A stretch of DNA of 52,864 bases from Nemertoderma westbladi. Its lineage: Eukaryota > Xenacoelomorpha > Nemertodermatida > Nemertodermatidae. The first letter of the stretch is position 1. Each line of letters starts with the position of its first letter. This document shows, piece by piece, positions 31,701 to 40,450 of the stretch. The position numbers and the translations under genes are program-made. Location of the stretch: positions 1 through 52,864 of the forward strand of contig JAUCBJ010002743.1 of NCBI GenBank assembly GCA_032718475.1, read 5' to 3'. The notes under the pieces were generated by a model. That model made no database searches and had not been told where the DNA came from. It saw nothing but the letters and a program-made list of their open reading frames with translations.

Positions 31701-34607
31701 CGCGGAGAAGGTTGTTAGTAATAATGTATTTGTGCATGTTGTTAGTCTGGAGAAATATGTAATGAAAGAAGGTGGTGAGTTTGTGTTAGAGGATGTAGTT
31801 GAAGAAAACGATACTATAGTAGTTGATAACGGTAGGATTAAACTAAAATGGGAATACAGAGTTTTAAAAAATACCAAATTATATTTATCTTGGGAGAGTG
31901 GGAACAACAAGGCTACTATTGGCCGTGGTAATTTTCTAATGATCTCCGGAACTAATATGGATGGGGAATATTCCACGACGGTTTATTGTGAGTTACCATC
32001 CGGGGATGTTATGGTCGCGACTATCAGCTTCCGTGTGGTTGCCAAGGATACAATGGCCAGTGGAGTTAAGAAACGACATAATTCCACGCGGGGAAACGTT
32101 AACAATGAAGAAGATCTCAATACAATCAAAGGTATGTTTTTAGTAATGTTCAATTCCATGGTTACATACTACACACTGTGTGGTTCACTGACAGTAGAGG
32201 CAATTAAATAATACCACCGAACTCTTTCCAAAAATATGCCAATGAATTTAAAAAAAGACCAACCATTTGATTAACAACTGATTATCAAGCGTACTGTAGT
32301 GGGTTAATTTTAGTTCTTATTTGAAGTTCTTAAAATCGTAAACAACATTACGACGTATTTATTCCTACTGTACGTTTGTTTACACATACTAGGTGTAGTC
32401 TCAACGCTGTCTCCGTCTGCGCTATCGAGGTCGTCTGGAGGGGATATAGGGCGTCTCTCATCGGCATCGGACTCAACAATCATAACCATCGCAGTATCAG
32501 TGGCGGTGTTGAGTGTGGTGGGGGTTGCGGTGGTGATTGTTTGCCTTAAGATGATGAGGAAGGACAGGTCCACGACAACGACAGAGAAGACCACTGTATT
32601 CACAAATATTGGTTAGTAAGTGAGTTAGAGACAATGCTAAGACACGTGTTCCATTCGTATGCTTCTCATGTCACACAAATTACATGATTTCAGGAGGACA
32701 CAACTCATGGAAAATGGGCCAAATTAAGTTTGACTAATTAATTAGTTGTGACAAACGATTTCCCATTGAAACCAATGTGTTCACAATATCTCTGCCGTTC
32801 AATGTGAAAAGACCGCAAATCAGAAAAAGTCATTTCGAATAAAACGCTAATTACTGTTTGCGTTCAGATTGTTGGTTTAAAATGTCCGTAAATTACTAAT
32901 TTTTTATAACCCTAAGCAATTTGGGGTGGGAAATTTTTCTACGTGATTATTTTTCACTTTCCATTAATATTTTTACTTCAGGATTATTTTTTGAACTTAA
33001 GGTGTTTTTGCATTGTACATGTAGGTACAACCTGTTTGTAAGTGCATTCGATACAATGCAAAACAAAACAAACACAAACACCGCAAGTCTGTCAGTTGTA
33101 CATATTTTGCATTGTATAAATTTAATGCACTCATTAAGGGGGCCATCCCCATCGACCCACTCCCCTGCGGTTTTTTAATTTGTAAATAACTCGAAAGTGG
33201 TTGCATAAACAAAAAAACTTGGAAACGGGGAAATACATATGAAATAGAAAAAAACAGCCCGAAATTTATAGAAGCTTAAGAAATTACCTATCATATGGGG
33301 CGCAAATTGCAAAAAAAAACGGGTTGAAAATTAGCAGTGGAGTAGTGTTTGTTTGCGTGAAAAAAGTCTCATTCCTAGAAAAGAGTTTAAATCTTCCGAC
33401 TCAAAACTGTCTGTCCAGGGTCTGGTTGGTTATTAATGTCTGACATGAAGGAAGCACACCACAGGGCTATAATTTTCATTATTGTGGTTTTCCAAATTCG
33501 TGATTTAATTTTCAATGTCAATTTTATGTTCTGTAGAATCTAGTCTGTCTGACTTTTGGTCGGACTCTGGCAGTCTGACAAAACTTACATTTTGACGATC
33601 AGACCCGCAGATATGGAGAGACAGTGAAAACTCGAAAACTAAAAGCGATCTCGCTTAAATCACTTAATAAGGAATTGTCATACTATTTAGCAGGGTAGGG
33701 TGGGTTCACCTCAGGTGACTAATGGAATTACAGTAATAACCACAGTAAAATTACAAGCTTTCTTTCTCCCATCAGGGCTTCTTCAGTTAATTAATGAAAA
33801 TGCATACAAACAGATCTCGCCAAGACATGTTCAGATTTGAAATTCTCATTAAATTCTGCTCTAATTCCGTAGCATACAGACATGATAAAACACCGCAAGT
33901 CACTTCGTGAAATTTCAATTTTGAATATCGCACCTTTTCTGCTAATAGTAAAAACCGCAAGTCAAAAGACACAAATTGCAATAAAACCGTATGTGCGTCT
34001 TCTTATTATGCAATGATAAAACACCGCAAGTCTGGTTGACTTACGGTTTTTTGCATAAATTTAAGTAGTTGCGGTCTTTTATATTGCACTTACGGTCTTT
34101 TACCTTTGTAACACTATACATATGGTATGACTTACGGCCTTTTTACATTGGATATCTCGAGAACTAGAGTAGAAACGGTCTTCTCGATTATACCAGTAGA
34201 TAGAGCGCATTTTTTAGACCCAGAAAAAGTGAATATTGGAAAAATGCGACTTACGGTATTTTCATATTGAATGGCAGATCTGTACGTCTGACCAGTGGGA
34301 AACGTTCCTTAAAATTGAGGGATCTTCACGTAAGTTGCTATACTACAGTAATAATAAATCTGTTATTAAATTAAAATTAACAATTACTGTTTGATTTACT
34401 GTTTTAGAACCACGGCGGCCGAGGAACAAGAGCTCGGAAGGCAAAGGTGTAGCGCATGTAAGTTTACCGGAACCCAAACGTCAAGATTCCTTGGACTCTG
34501 GGAGTTTACGTAGTGCTGCGTCGAGCAATAATGGCTCGGAGTTGTGCACTCTGGAAGCTGATGATGTAGATGAACTACAAACTAGTGGTGTTGTTAGTTT
34601 CAGATGA
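22729..34607 (+). CDS. ADAM10/17-like pseudo-metalloproteinase with Ig-like domains, TM helix and cytoplasmic tail (8-exon model)
   Basis: Exons inferred by eye with matching phases: 22729-22855, 23120-23340, 29002-29109, 29615-29745, 29906-30055, 30725-32131, 32393-32611, 34408-34607. Exon 1 encodes a signal peptide (MKSQSIFLVVGLTLFTLSINA). Exons 3-6 follow the ADAM10/17 catalytic-domain order: CVVHMVADQSYY, an NKTVAGMMELIEMIN helix, CCLAIYVVNW, GGRFVCE, SRNTIIF, VPKEV, then the end of the domain with YSNCSISEIKETL. Where the family has the zinc motif HExGHxxGxxHD, this protein has RVMGLVFGVGNL (30846-30881): all three histidines and the glutamate are gone. No disintegrin domain follows; instead there are Ig-like domains, a TM helix and a tail. 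Exon 6 needs one frame change near 31610-31625. The prodomain is missing. Exons 1-2 are joined to exon 3 only by phase and strand over a 5.7-kb intron, so that link is the least certain. Confidence 0.6.
23368..23449. mobile_element. Short palindromic MITE in intron 2
   Basis: TGGCCCGTATGGATAA at the left pairs with TTATGCATACGGGCCA at the right (one mismatch). The interior ACGATCGTA/TACGATCG words extend the hairpin. About 82 bp, non-coding. Confidence 0.7.
23533..23559. repeat. (CTA)n microsatellite
   Basis: About eight consecutive ACT/CTA triplets. Confidence 0.85.
23579..25598 (-). pseudogene. RTE-type LINE reverse transcriptase, broken, in intron 2
   Basis: The minus strand has an RT domain in 25294-24332 (320 codons): TNRASGVDGVLPEVFK, PVPKKGNLTLYGSFRGISL, QNGFRKGRGTMEPILALRR, VIFVDIFKVFDSV, GVLQGYTLAPFLL and DLDFADD. 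The C-terminal part is in 23917-23579 (LRVAGHCFRR then GGQPMTFLRRILKDTG). An upstream fragment (25598-25353) is in another frame. QGD of the family is QGY here and the frames do not join, so it is dead. The motif set fits the RTE group. Confidence 0.8.
25675..26393. mobile_element. Long-inverted-repeat (foldback) element
   Basis: Arms 25675-25806 and 26262-26393 are inverted copies of about 130 bp: GTTTGCCGATGTAAAATTTT at the left versus AAAATTTTACATCGGCAAAC at the right, and GGTGCAGCACCAG versus CTGGTGCTGCACC at the inner ends. The centre is AT-rich and non-coding. A C-run follows at 26411-26430. Confidence 0.85.
26567..27694 (-). CDS. NUFIP1: NUFIP1 homologue (snoRNP assembly factor), intronless, inside intron 2 of the opposite-strand gene
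   Basis: The first ATG is at 27694 (the frame is open back to a GTG at 27712), giving 375 residues. A Pro/Gly/Tyr-rich N-terminus with YGPPSGVYGRPPGVYG repeats precedes a C2H2 finger (CDMCDKYF...HVASH, residues 135-155). A second Cys/His pair follows (CTWEGCSFRG...HVENTH), then the family signature HFKGIHIQL...WRADRKAKFPS. The C-terminus LLEMLLAKDIRRERNVILQC continuing as VRYAVRNNFF is the conserved tail. In animals NUFIP1 binds RNA and SNU13/15.5K and helps assemble box C/D snoRNPs in the nucleus. Human NUFIP1 is about 495 residues and multi-exonic; this copy is shorter and has no introns. It may be the genuine locus or a retrocopy; no poly(A) trace is seen. Confidence 0.85.
   Translation of the reverse strand: MMWNNNSAPFCNNPPIRPSSTNTNQWSNSGPRGLPYVSRPGRPPQWHYGPPSGVYGRPPGVYGPPPGGYGFPVGPYGHPPGPPYGCATGTPPFPGRPISFRAPPPGNNSFDSQRNKLNYNRRKSNNRKKPTGHGCDMCDKYFATRDKLEEHVASHERCTWEGCSFRGPEKVLMAHVENTHFKGIHIQLKTDEQISKWRADRKAKFPSTAKLSEERANKSRRVDRGDVLDTRQFGSLARSEGPQIDRPKSDGNRVSDSKEGKTGPSAHSTDNKSHSTNNASPSADDVTQTTADIAQTSADDTQSRDPVLTKDHAPVARVNPLIGSVVKRKLVLKLPRRRNATLLEMLLAKDIRRERNVILQCVRYAVRNNFFRDST
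27713..29001. other. Non-coding part of intron 2 with transposon-like palindromes
   Basis: AACGCTGCAAAGT/ACTTTGCAGCGTT arms with a 3-nt spacer form a palindrome at 28061-28089. A third copy of the word lies at 28106, and a related ATAACGCTGTAAAGT half at about 28647 precedes GCTACTTTGCA. Between them is a short ATG frame (28270-28332, MAKRPIEDTKMTKESDDSVQ) that may be the remnant of a transposase start. TCGCTTCGCTTGCGAGG (28609-28625) is a short hairpin. Confidence 0.4.
29140..29345 (-). mobile_element. tRNA-derived SINE (minus strand) in intron 3
   Basis: The minus strand carries GAGTTCGAGCC (29292-29282) as box B and TTGTCCAGGGGATTAG as a degenerate box A, followed by a body reaching to about 29140. 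It lies between exons 3 and 4 of the pseudo-ADAM gene. Confidence 0.6.
30056..30724. other. Intron 5 of the pseudo-ADAM gene
   Basis: Donor GTTAAT at 30056, acceptor TAGTTACAG at 30716-30724. AT-rich, with no repeat or reading frame recognised. No HExxH-coding exon was found here. Confidence 0.45.
30725..32131 (+). CDS. Exon 6 of the pseudo-ADAM gene: degenerate zinc motif plus Ig-like domains, with a frame break
   Basis: It starts after TAGTTACAG at 30724 and ends before GTATGT at 32132. After the ADAM-like end comes a Cys-rich link (LECSCTRNGEYWSIGKPC). Next is a first Ig-like fold (VRCKVPSSW to WFRCSAKN). A clear Ig domain follows (FSLKCEYTDGNPKAEVVW then DSAIYSCHV), and a third in which the first cysteine is replaced by Trp (IKLKWEYRV to EYSTTVYCELPSG). 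The frame must move by one base within AATATTGGGTCCCCACTGG (31608-31627), in the second Ig domain. A one-base insertion in the G or C run explains it, as either a sequencing error or a real break. Confidence 0.75.
32393..32611 (+). CDS. Exon 7 of the pseudo-ADAM gene: transmembrane helix
   Basis: Flanked by TACACATACTAG (acceptor) and GTTAGT (donor). Its 219 bp keep phase 1 on both sides. It encodes a Ser-rich juxtamembrane stretch, a hydrophobic helix with ITIAVSVAVLSVVGVAVVIV, then a LKMMRKD stop-transfer signal and a TTTTEKTT tail start. Confidence 0.75.
32612..34407. repeat. Intron 7 with scattered CCGCAAGTC/GACTTACGG words
   Basis: CACCGCAAGTC or CCGCAAGTC occurs at about 33079, 33892, 33954 and 34022. 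From 34037 the inverted-like GACTTACGG or CTTACGG occurs at about 34037, 34092, 34130 and 34249. The switch of orientation is around 34030-34045 (CACCGCAAGTCTGGTTGACTTACGGT). No gene is seen on either strand. Confidence 0.55.
34408..34607 (+). CDS. Exon 8 of the pseudo-ADAM gene: cytoplasmic tail and stop
   Basis: Begins after TTTACTGTTTTAG and joins exon 7 in phase 1. It encodes a basic PRRPRNKSS start, a Ser-rich middle (RQDSLDSGSLRSAASS) with possible phosphorylation sites, and an acidic end before TGA at 34605-34607. AATAAA at about 34776 could be the polyadenylation signal. Confidence 0.65.
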
Positions 34608-34872
34608 GTGATAGAATGGTTTCGTTATGAAGCTTAATGAACAGGTCTTATTACATTCTGCTGTGGTGGGCTATATTGCTATATATACAGTAATTATTAA
34701 ATATGATAGACAAATTCCCACAACACACCTTTCTTTAAACTATTTATTTCATTCGGCAATATCACACGCAATCACAATAAACAGGCTTATTCTTCCCATG
34801 TTTACTGAATATTATTTTATGTTGAAGTGCAGAATGGCAGACATATCCCACCCCCAAGTCACTACTGTAGTA

Positions 34873-35138
34873 CACCGTGTCCTTGAATATAGTGTCGTTA
34901 TAACTGCGGTATAACTGGTGCATTATCGAGAGAGACATTATTTTTAAACACTTGTAGCAAAAGAATAAAAGCAAAAAGAATAATTCTGGCTCACCCAGCA
35001 AGGAGGAGGAGGGAGGTGAAACTATCTCTGTTTCAAATTCCATGCAATCTCATTAAGATTTGTAGAAAAATTCGGGGGGAGGGGAGAGGGGAGGGTTCCA
35101 GCTACCTGAATAACGACACTATATTCCAGGACATGGTG
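34873..35138. mobile_element. Short member of the foldback/MITE family
   Basis: Left end CACCGTGTCCTTGAATATAG and right end, read inverted as CACCATGTCCTGGAATATAG, are both flanked by TA (34871-34872, 35139-35140). Terminal repeats are about 29 bp and total length 266 bp. The interior matches the right part of 21346-22423 (GGAGGGAGGTGAAACTATCT) and shows the uninterrupted site where the GC-rich MITE inserted in that copy. Confidence 0.85.
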
Positions 35139-35140
35139 TA

Positions 35141-35553
35141 ACATCTCAACTGTTATTTGCGCCGATTTTCCACCATCCATTTGGATTTCGTCAGCAGACC
35201 CCCCCCCCCCCCCCCCCCCCTCCCTAATTACAACCATCCGCCTCTGTCTACAGGCATGGGTTTCATATCGAACATAACTCACCCACCCATCTATCTTTAC
35301 TACATCATCAATATAAAGAGTCCATAATCAGCACGACATTATATTGGGTAATTTATTATACGAATACAAATCAATTAAACATAAAGATAATTATCTACAA
35401 TACAAAATCAAACTAAATAATGTATAACAGCTCAACAATAAAATTATATTATTTTGCACCGAGAAATAATAAAATCAAAATAAAGAACATTAAATTCGAG
35501 TAAACTCGAAATATCACAATTACAATAGAACTACAGACATAGAGCGATATCTA
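35141..35553. other. Non-coding spacer
   Basis: Contains a C-run at 35201-35221 and AT-rich DNA; no feature recognised. Confidence 0.4.
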
Positions 35554-35870
35554 CCGGGTGTTCCATAATGATAGCCCGGCATAATCAATGCCCCCCCCCC
35601 CCCCCTGGCCAACCAAAACTGCCAGACATGCACCTTAGTGTAATATATCATTCGAAAGAGAATTTAATTCTGAGCTTGCATGCAAAAATGTAGGGTCCAA
35701 TACAACTTATTTTTCAATATTTGTGATTTAATCACAAATTAAAAAAAATAATTTATCCAGCGTTAGTCATCAGCTTTGGAGGTTGTAGCCTTGTTTAAAC
35801 AGTTATGACTGCCTGACTTATGCATGCAAGCTCAGAATTAAGGGGGGGGGTATCATTATGGAACACCCAG
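35554..35870. mobile_element. mariner-like MITE
   Basis: CCGGGTGTTCCATAATGATA at the left pairs with TATCATTATGGAACACCCAG at the right, flanked by TA at 35552-35553 and 35871-35872; 317 bp. An inner inverted pair, TTAATTCTGAGCTTGCATGC and GCATGCAAGCTCAGAATTAA, extends the symmetry. A C-run (35592-35606) and a G-run (35841-35850) sit just inside opposite ends. Confidence 0.85.
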
Positions 35871-35872
35871 TA

Positions 35873-36680
35873 GTTGAAATGTTTCATTTAAAGGCTACGA
35901 ACCAAAAATATAGCAATTTTACTTCAAGGATAAACTCTACAACATTACACCAAAAGGAAATTAAAAACAACAATGGAGTGAATGCTAGAGGTACTACGCG
36001 GACCTAAAAAATAGGGCGGGCTGTCATCACACTGAATTAAAAAAACATTGGACCACAGGCCTATTAACACTGGCCACATACCCTATAATGTACACGTAAA
36101 CGGGAGATACTAGCGGGTCAGGCTCAGGATTTCACGCATTTATCCAATCACAATGTAATATTTACACGTAAAAACCTTTTTTTTTAATAAACACACGAAT
36201 GCGGCACCTAAAGACAAAAATCAGCATGTTAATATAAAGGTTAGGATGTATTTTAATTGAACTGCACTAAGAAGTATCTGAGGTTATACACATATTTATA
36301 AACTGATTGAAGTTGAATCAATTGCGCTGACATAACAATAAAAACACTTAATAATATTATAGACATACCTGATTAATAGCTATGATTGTTTTCTTAATAT
36401 ACAGAACGAGAACACTGTTAAATACACCGGACAGTAAGGAAGTAATAAAATCCTAAATTACAATAGAAAATTAGTTATTAAATGATAAATTTATACAGGA
36501 CTTTGAATGAAAATCTGTTATCACCACCTGGAACCCCCGTGTACTACACCGGGTTGTCGTAAGCTCGTGTGTAGCTTCAAATACAAAGGAAATTATTCAA
36601 TTAAATTAGTAAACTGTTAGATGAAAGAAATGGGTAGACAATAAACACAAGATTATTCCATATAATACCATACGGCCATG
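35873..36680. other. Non-coding AT-rich spacer
   Basis: No reading frame, RNA or repeat recognised. Confidence 0.4.
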
Positions 36681-37674
36681 CGGGGATTGCATAACGAAAC
36701 GAAAGAAATTTCAATCTCGTTTCGTTTTCAAAAATTTCGTTTCGTTTTACGAATCGGATAAAATTTTGGTTTTGTTTCGATTTTTTTTATCAATCTATGA
36801 AATTTTTGTTTTCGTTTCAAACGTTTTTCGTATTTTTTCTTAAAATTTTTGATTTCATCAAATTAAAGATATATTATAAATACCCCCTCCCATCACATCG
36901 CTTTGATATTGTAGTGTAATGTAGTACGATATAGTGCAGTATAAAATGGTCAATATACATGTGTTGTTGACTCCCCGCAACTTCTTGCAGCCTTTGAGTA
37001 TTGTAGGCCATTTTGCACACGTAACGTCCCGGCAGTTGAAATGCCTACGAGTTGCTCTTTTGTATTGTATGTTCCTAGACATTTACTATCAGTTTTCCAG
37101 TAGCCTTTAGTTCCTTATTACAGTTCTACCGTAGTCCGCCCCAGACTGTTGCATTGCAATGTCGCATGTCCGAGTGGATACGGCGCCTGAACTGCTTACA
37201 CAATAGTGTTTGTGGCGCAGGTTCGAATCTGACTAAAGGCTGTATAAATTTATCACTGTTGTGTCCCTAGGCAATACATTTTAGACATAGTGCCTTTGCC
37301 AACCCAGCGGTGTAATGGGAACCTGGCTTTGTTGGGGTAATGATAATAAAAAGCGGTTTGAGTATGCCGAGCGTAGAAAAGCGCGATATAAATAAGCAAT
37401 ATTAATATTATTATTAATGGTAAAGGAAACTGGTGGGCCTGATTGTCTGTATTGAAGGAAATAATTTACTCTGTTTACATTACAACAATTATGGAGAATA
37501 TCAAATATTTATAATTATTCAATTATTTTTTTTTATTATTAAATTTATCATATTGATAAATTACTTTTTAATTTAACGAAACGAAACTAAAAATTCAACA
37601 AAACGAAACACTTATTTAGTTCCGTTTAATATTTTTTCGTTATGTTATACATTCGTTTCGTTATGCCATCCCTG
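36681..37674. mobile_element. hAT-like non-autonomous element with a SINE inside
   Basis: Left end CGGGGATTGCATAACGAAAC and right end GTTTCGTTATGCCATCCCTG are near-perfect inverted repeats of the CAGGGATGGCATAACG type. They are followed on both sides by subterminal AACGAAACGAAA words. Flanking 8-mers CGGCCATG (36673-36680) and CCGGTATG (37675-37682) agree at only 5 of 8 positions, so the target duplication is uncertain. No transposase is encoded. Confidence 0.7.
37161..37418 (+). mobile_element. tRNA-derived SINE (plus strand) inside the hAT-like element
   Basis: A head with ATGTCCGAGTGG (box A, Leu/Ser-tRNA-like) and GGTTCGAATCT (box B, 37220-37230). Then a core CACTGTTGTGTCCCTAGGC, CCAACCCAGCGGTGTAATGG, and a tail AGCGCGATATAAATAAGC ending in an ATT repeat. 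It shares its core with the SINE at 5840-6110. Confidence 0.75.
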
Positions 37675-39633
37675 CCGGTATGTAGAGTGTACGCAATAAC
37701 GTGACCAAATCCAGTCAATAATGATTCACAGCACATATTAATTAAATTCATCACATAGATATCTGAATACAAACAATAAAGCACAATAAATACTTTGCTC
37801 GTACCGGTACCGGTACTATTATAATATACTGTTTTAAATAGTTTCCGTTTGTTCAAACAGTTACTTTACTACTTTTTGTTACTTTACTTTATTTGTTTCC
37901 ATTATTGGGTTTCATTATTGTTGATTAAATTAGATTCGTAATCAACCAAACAGTTGCTTTAACTATATTTACTGCTACGCCGCCGTGCTGACATACTTAT
38001 TGTTTATGAGAAACTTGAAACATTAAATTTCGTACCTCTTCGGGTTTCGCGTACCGCAGAGGTAGGCCTATATTTTTCAGAGAGGCAGAACAACACGAAA
38101 AGTAACTTTATCACAGGGTTGATTTTTGTGTTGTGGGGCGACCCACGAAGTAAGATGAGCGGTACCATCAACGAGTTGTCTGTCGGGATCGTCGAATTTT
38201 TGATCTCTAATAACTGATGAAATTAAACCAAATTTGGTACGTATGTAGTCCGCGAAAAGTTTAGAAAGAATCTAAGTTGGTCAAAAACAAGATAGCTTGT
38301 CAGTCGGTACCAGTAGTTTCAGACTTTTGATAAAACCGAAATAAGTCGGACAATCATTGCTGAATTTAAAACAGCTTCTCAGGTTAACTGAGTCTCGTGC
38401 TGCGCGAAGGCCTCATGAACGTGTTATAATTCTATGGCCACGCCATCCTTCCCAAACTCAATGGTGACCTATTCCAGCCAATAGTATATCAGGAGTATCT
38501 CATAATCGAGTTCCATCACCCCATCATATACAGAGCAGACAGCCTCGTCTCTCGTTCGTTATAAGATAATAATGTTTCAATTTTCTAATAAACAATACAA
38601 ATGCGTTAGATGGATTACAATAAAGTATATCACCTCACTCAATGCTCATTAAATTAAAAGTTTCGTAATCTTAGGGTAAACCTACTCTAATAGCACTACG
38701 GAATTACTTGTACCTAACACATTAACTAACTGTTATAATTACAACCACATCACATAGGCCTACCGAATACCGAAACCACTGCCAACACATAACACTAGGC
38801 TATAACCCAATTAGTAGGAGATTCTACGCCCGATAACTTATTTAAGCACATATTTAATACCTAGTATTATACTATAGCAGTACAATGTAACACATACGCA
38901 TGTTTCGCTGCCTATACAGAGAAAATATAAATACATACATTGGATTATTGATAAATATATATACTATACTACTATAGTATAATAATATAATAAACAAGCA
39001 AGCATAAGTATAGTACCGTACCGGTATATATATATATATATAGTAAATTTCAAATACAACATACAATACATAACGGCACATTTAGCGAGAGTAAATCAAT
39101 TTAATTCACTAGTTTAGACAGAAGACAAACCTAAAATATTGGTGTTACTGTTACCTAAGTTTTGTATATTTGTAACATATATTAATCGTATATAAACGAT
39201 GCGGTAAAAGTATTTTATCTGAAAATGTAAATATTATTTACCGGTAACTCCGTAGGTATGACCGGATGTATATATAGTACATAAAATATAACTTTATACG
39301 GCGGGTAAATTTATACGATGAGTTATCATTTGTTTTTTACGGCGGGTAACACTACTGTAGTGTAGGTGTACAAAATAAAAAATTACGTGGGAACCACAAC
39401 CACCTATTCGTTAACCATTGAATCACAGACTAAGAAATTCGGAAATTTAGCGCAACTGTAAAGATATTCGCACTTAGGGTTACATTAATTCAGTTTAATC
39501 TGACTCTAAAAACATCTGTAACAACCTGGAAAATGGGTTTTTAAATAATTGGATTAGTTGCTGGTGGTACTGGTAACCCCAAGACCCGATGCAACCCAAC
39601 AAATAGCGAGCTGTACCAAAAACGCAACATATA
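37675..39633. other. Non-coding region 3' of the elongase gene
   Basis: AT-rich with TACCGGTACCGGTAC at about 37803 and a (TA)n run near 39025-39041. No gene or RNA recognised. Confidence 0.4.
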
Positions 39634-39639
39634 TTTATT
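39634..39639 (-). terminator. Polyadenylation signal of the elongase gene
   Basis: AATAAA on the minus strand, about 10 nt after the stop codon of the ELOVL frame. The closeness to the stop is unusual, implying a very short 3' UTR if it is used. Confidence 0.5.
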
Positions 39640-39649
39640 TAACCCTCCA

Positions 39650-40450
39650 CTAATGCGATTTGAGCGTCGACTTCTTGTAGGTTTTAAGGTAGAAATCAAT
39701 AAACAAAGCCAAAACAATAAGAGTTACCAAAGCAATATAGATTGAGAAGGGAAGACTGTAGTCGCAATCGGTAATAAACACCTGACTGGTGTGGACCAGA
39801 ATGAATAGGAACTGGATGATCTGAATCTTCGTCATGTACCGTTTCCACCAGAGATACGGCTGCATTGAGGGCCCAATAGCGGACAGAGCGTAGTAAGTGT
39901 ACATCATAAAGTGTACAGCGCTGTTGAGAGTGGCGTGGAAAGTACCGAGACCGCCCGGTATGAATTTAACCCCGAACCACCAAAACAGCGGCAAAATAAA
40001 GTGATGGAAAACGTGTAGGTGGGAAACTTGGTTGAATTTCTTTCTCATTATAAAGAACATTGTGTCGGATAATTCTATAAGCTTAGATATATAGTACAAC
40101 CAACACGTTGTCGCCATCCTTACTGCCAAAGTGTCGGTGCTGTAATCGACAGGCTGGCAACCCAACGTGTAACCGACCGCCCATCCGGACAACATGAACT
40201 CCCGGACAAGATAACCGGAGAGGATAACCAGCCCGAGGTTGTATACGACTAACAGACCTCGTAGCTTAAAGGGTTCCCGGTTCTTCATCCACGAAGGTCC
40301 CTGCTTCACCGCGTATAGATACAGGGTGAGGATGACCAGGTTTGGCATCGGGGAACTCATTAGGGGCCAGTGGGCTACTCTGGGGTCCGCTGAGTCCCAT
40401 AGTCGGTTGTATTGGAACTTTATATCGTTAATAACGGTGGATGTATTCAT
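39650..40450 (-). CDS. Very-long-chain fatty-acid elongase (ELOVL4/7/1-like), intronless
   Basis: A 266-residue frame from ATG 40450. It matches ELOVL proteins throughout: DPRVAHWPLMSSPMP near the N-terminus, FMLSGWAVGYTLGC, TCWLYYISKLIELSDTMFF (family form KxxExxDTxFF), the catalytic histidine box HVFHH at residues 146-150 preceded by QVSHL, WWFGVKFIPGGLGTFHATLN and MMYTYYALSA. About seven hydrophobic segments fit an ER membrane enzyme that condenses malonyl-CoA with long-chain acyl-CoA. The WPLMSSP start and GTFHATLN pattern favour the ELOVL1/4/7 branch; no clear C-terminal dilysine signal is seen. The family usually has several introns; none is present here. Length is slightly below the usual 270-310. 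Confidence 0.93.
   Translation of the reverse strand: MNTSTVINDIKFQYNRLWDSADPRVAHWPLMSSPMPNLVILTLYLYAVKQGPSWMKNREPFKLRGLLVVYNLGLVILSGYLVREFMLSGWAVGYTLGCQPVDYSTDTLAVRMATTCWLYYISKLIELSDTMFFIMRKKFNQVSHLHVFHHFILPLFWWFGVKFIPGGLGTFHATLNSAVHFMMYTYYALSAIGPSMQPYLWWKRYMTKIQIIQFLFILVHTSQVFITDCDYSLPFSIYIALVTLIVLALFIDFYLKTYKKSTLKSH

Noticed and set aside
31671-31976. Minus-strand frame opposite exon 6
   Set aside because: Ser/Thr-rich shadow of the Ig-coding strand, with no motif of its own.
37161-37232. tRNA-Leu/Ser gene
   Set aside because: Internal promoter boxes are present, but the acceptor stem does not pair and a SINE core and ATT tail follow.
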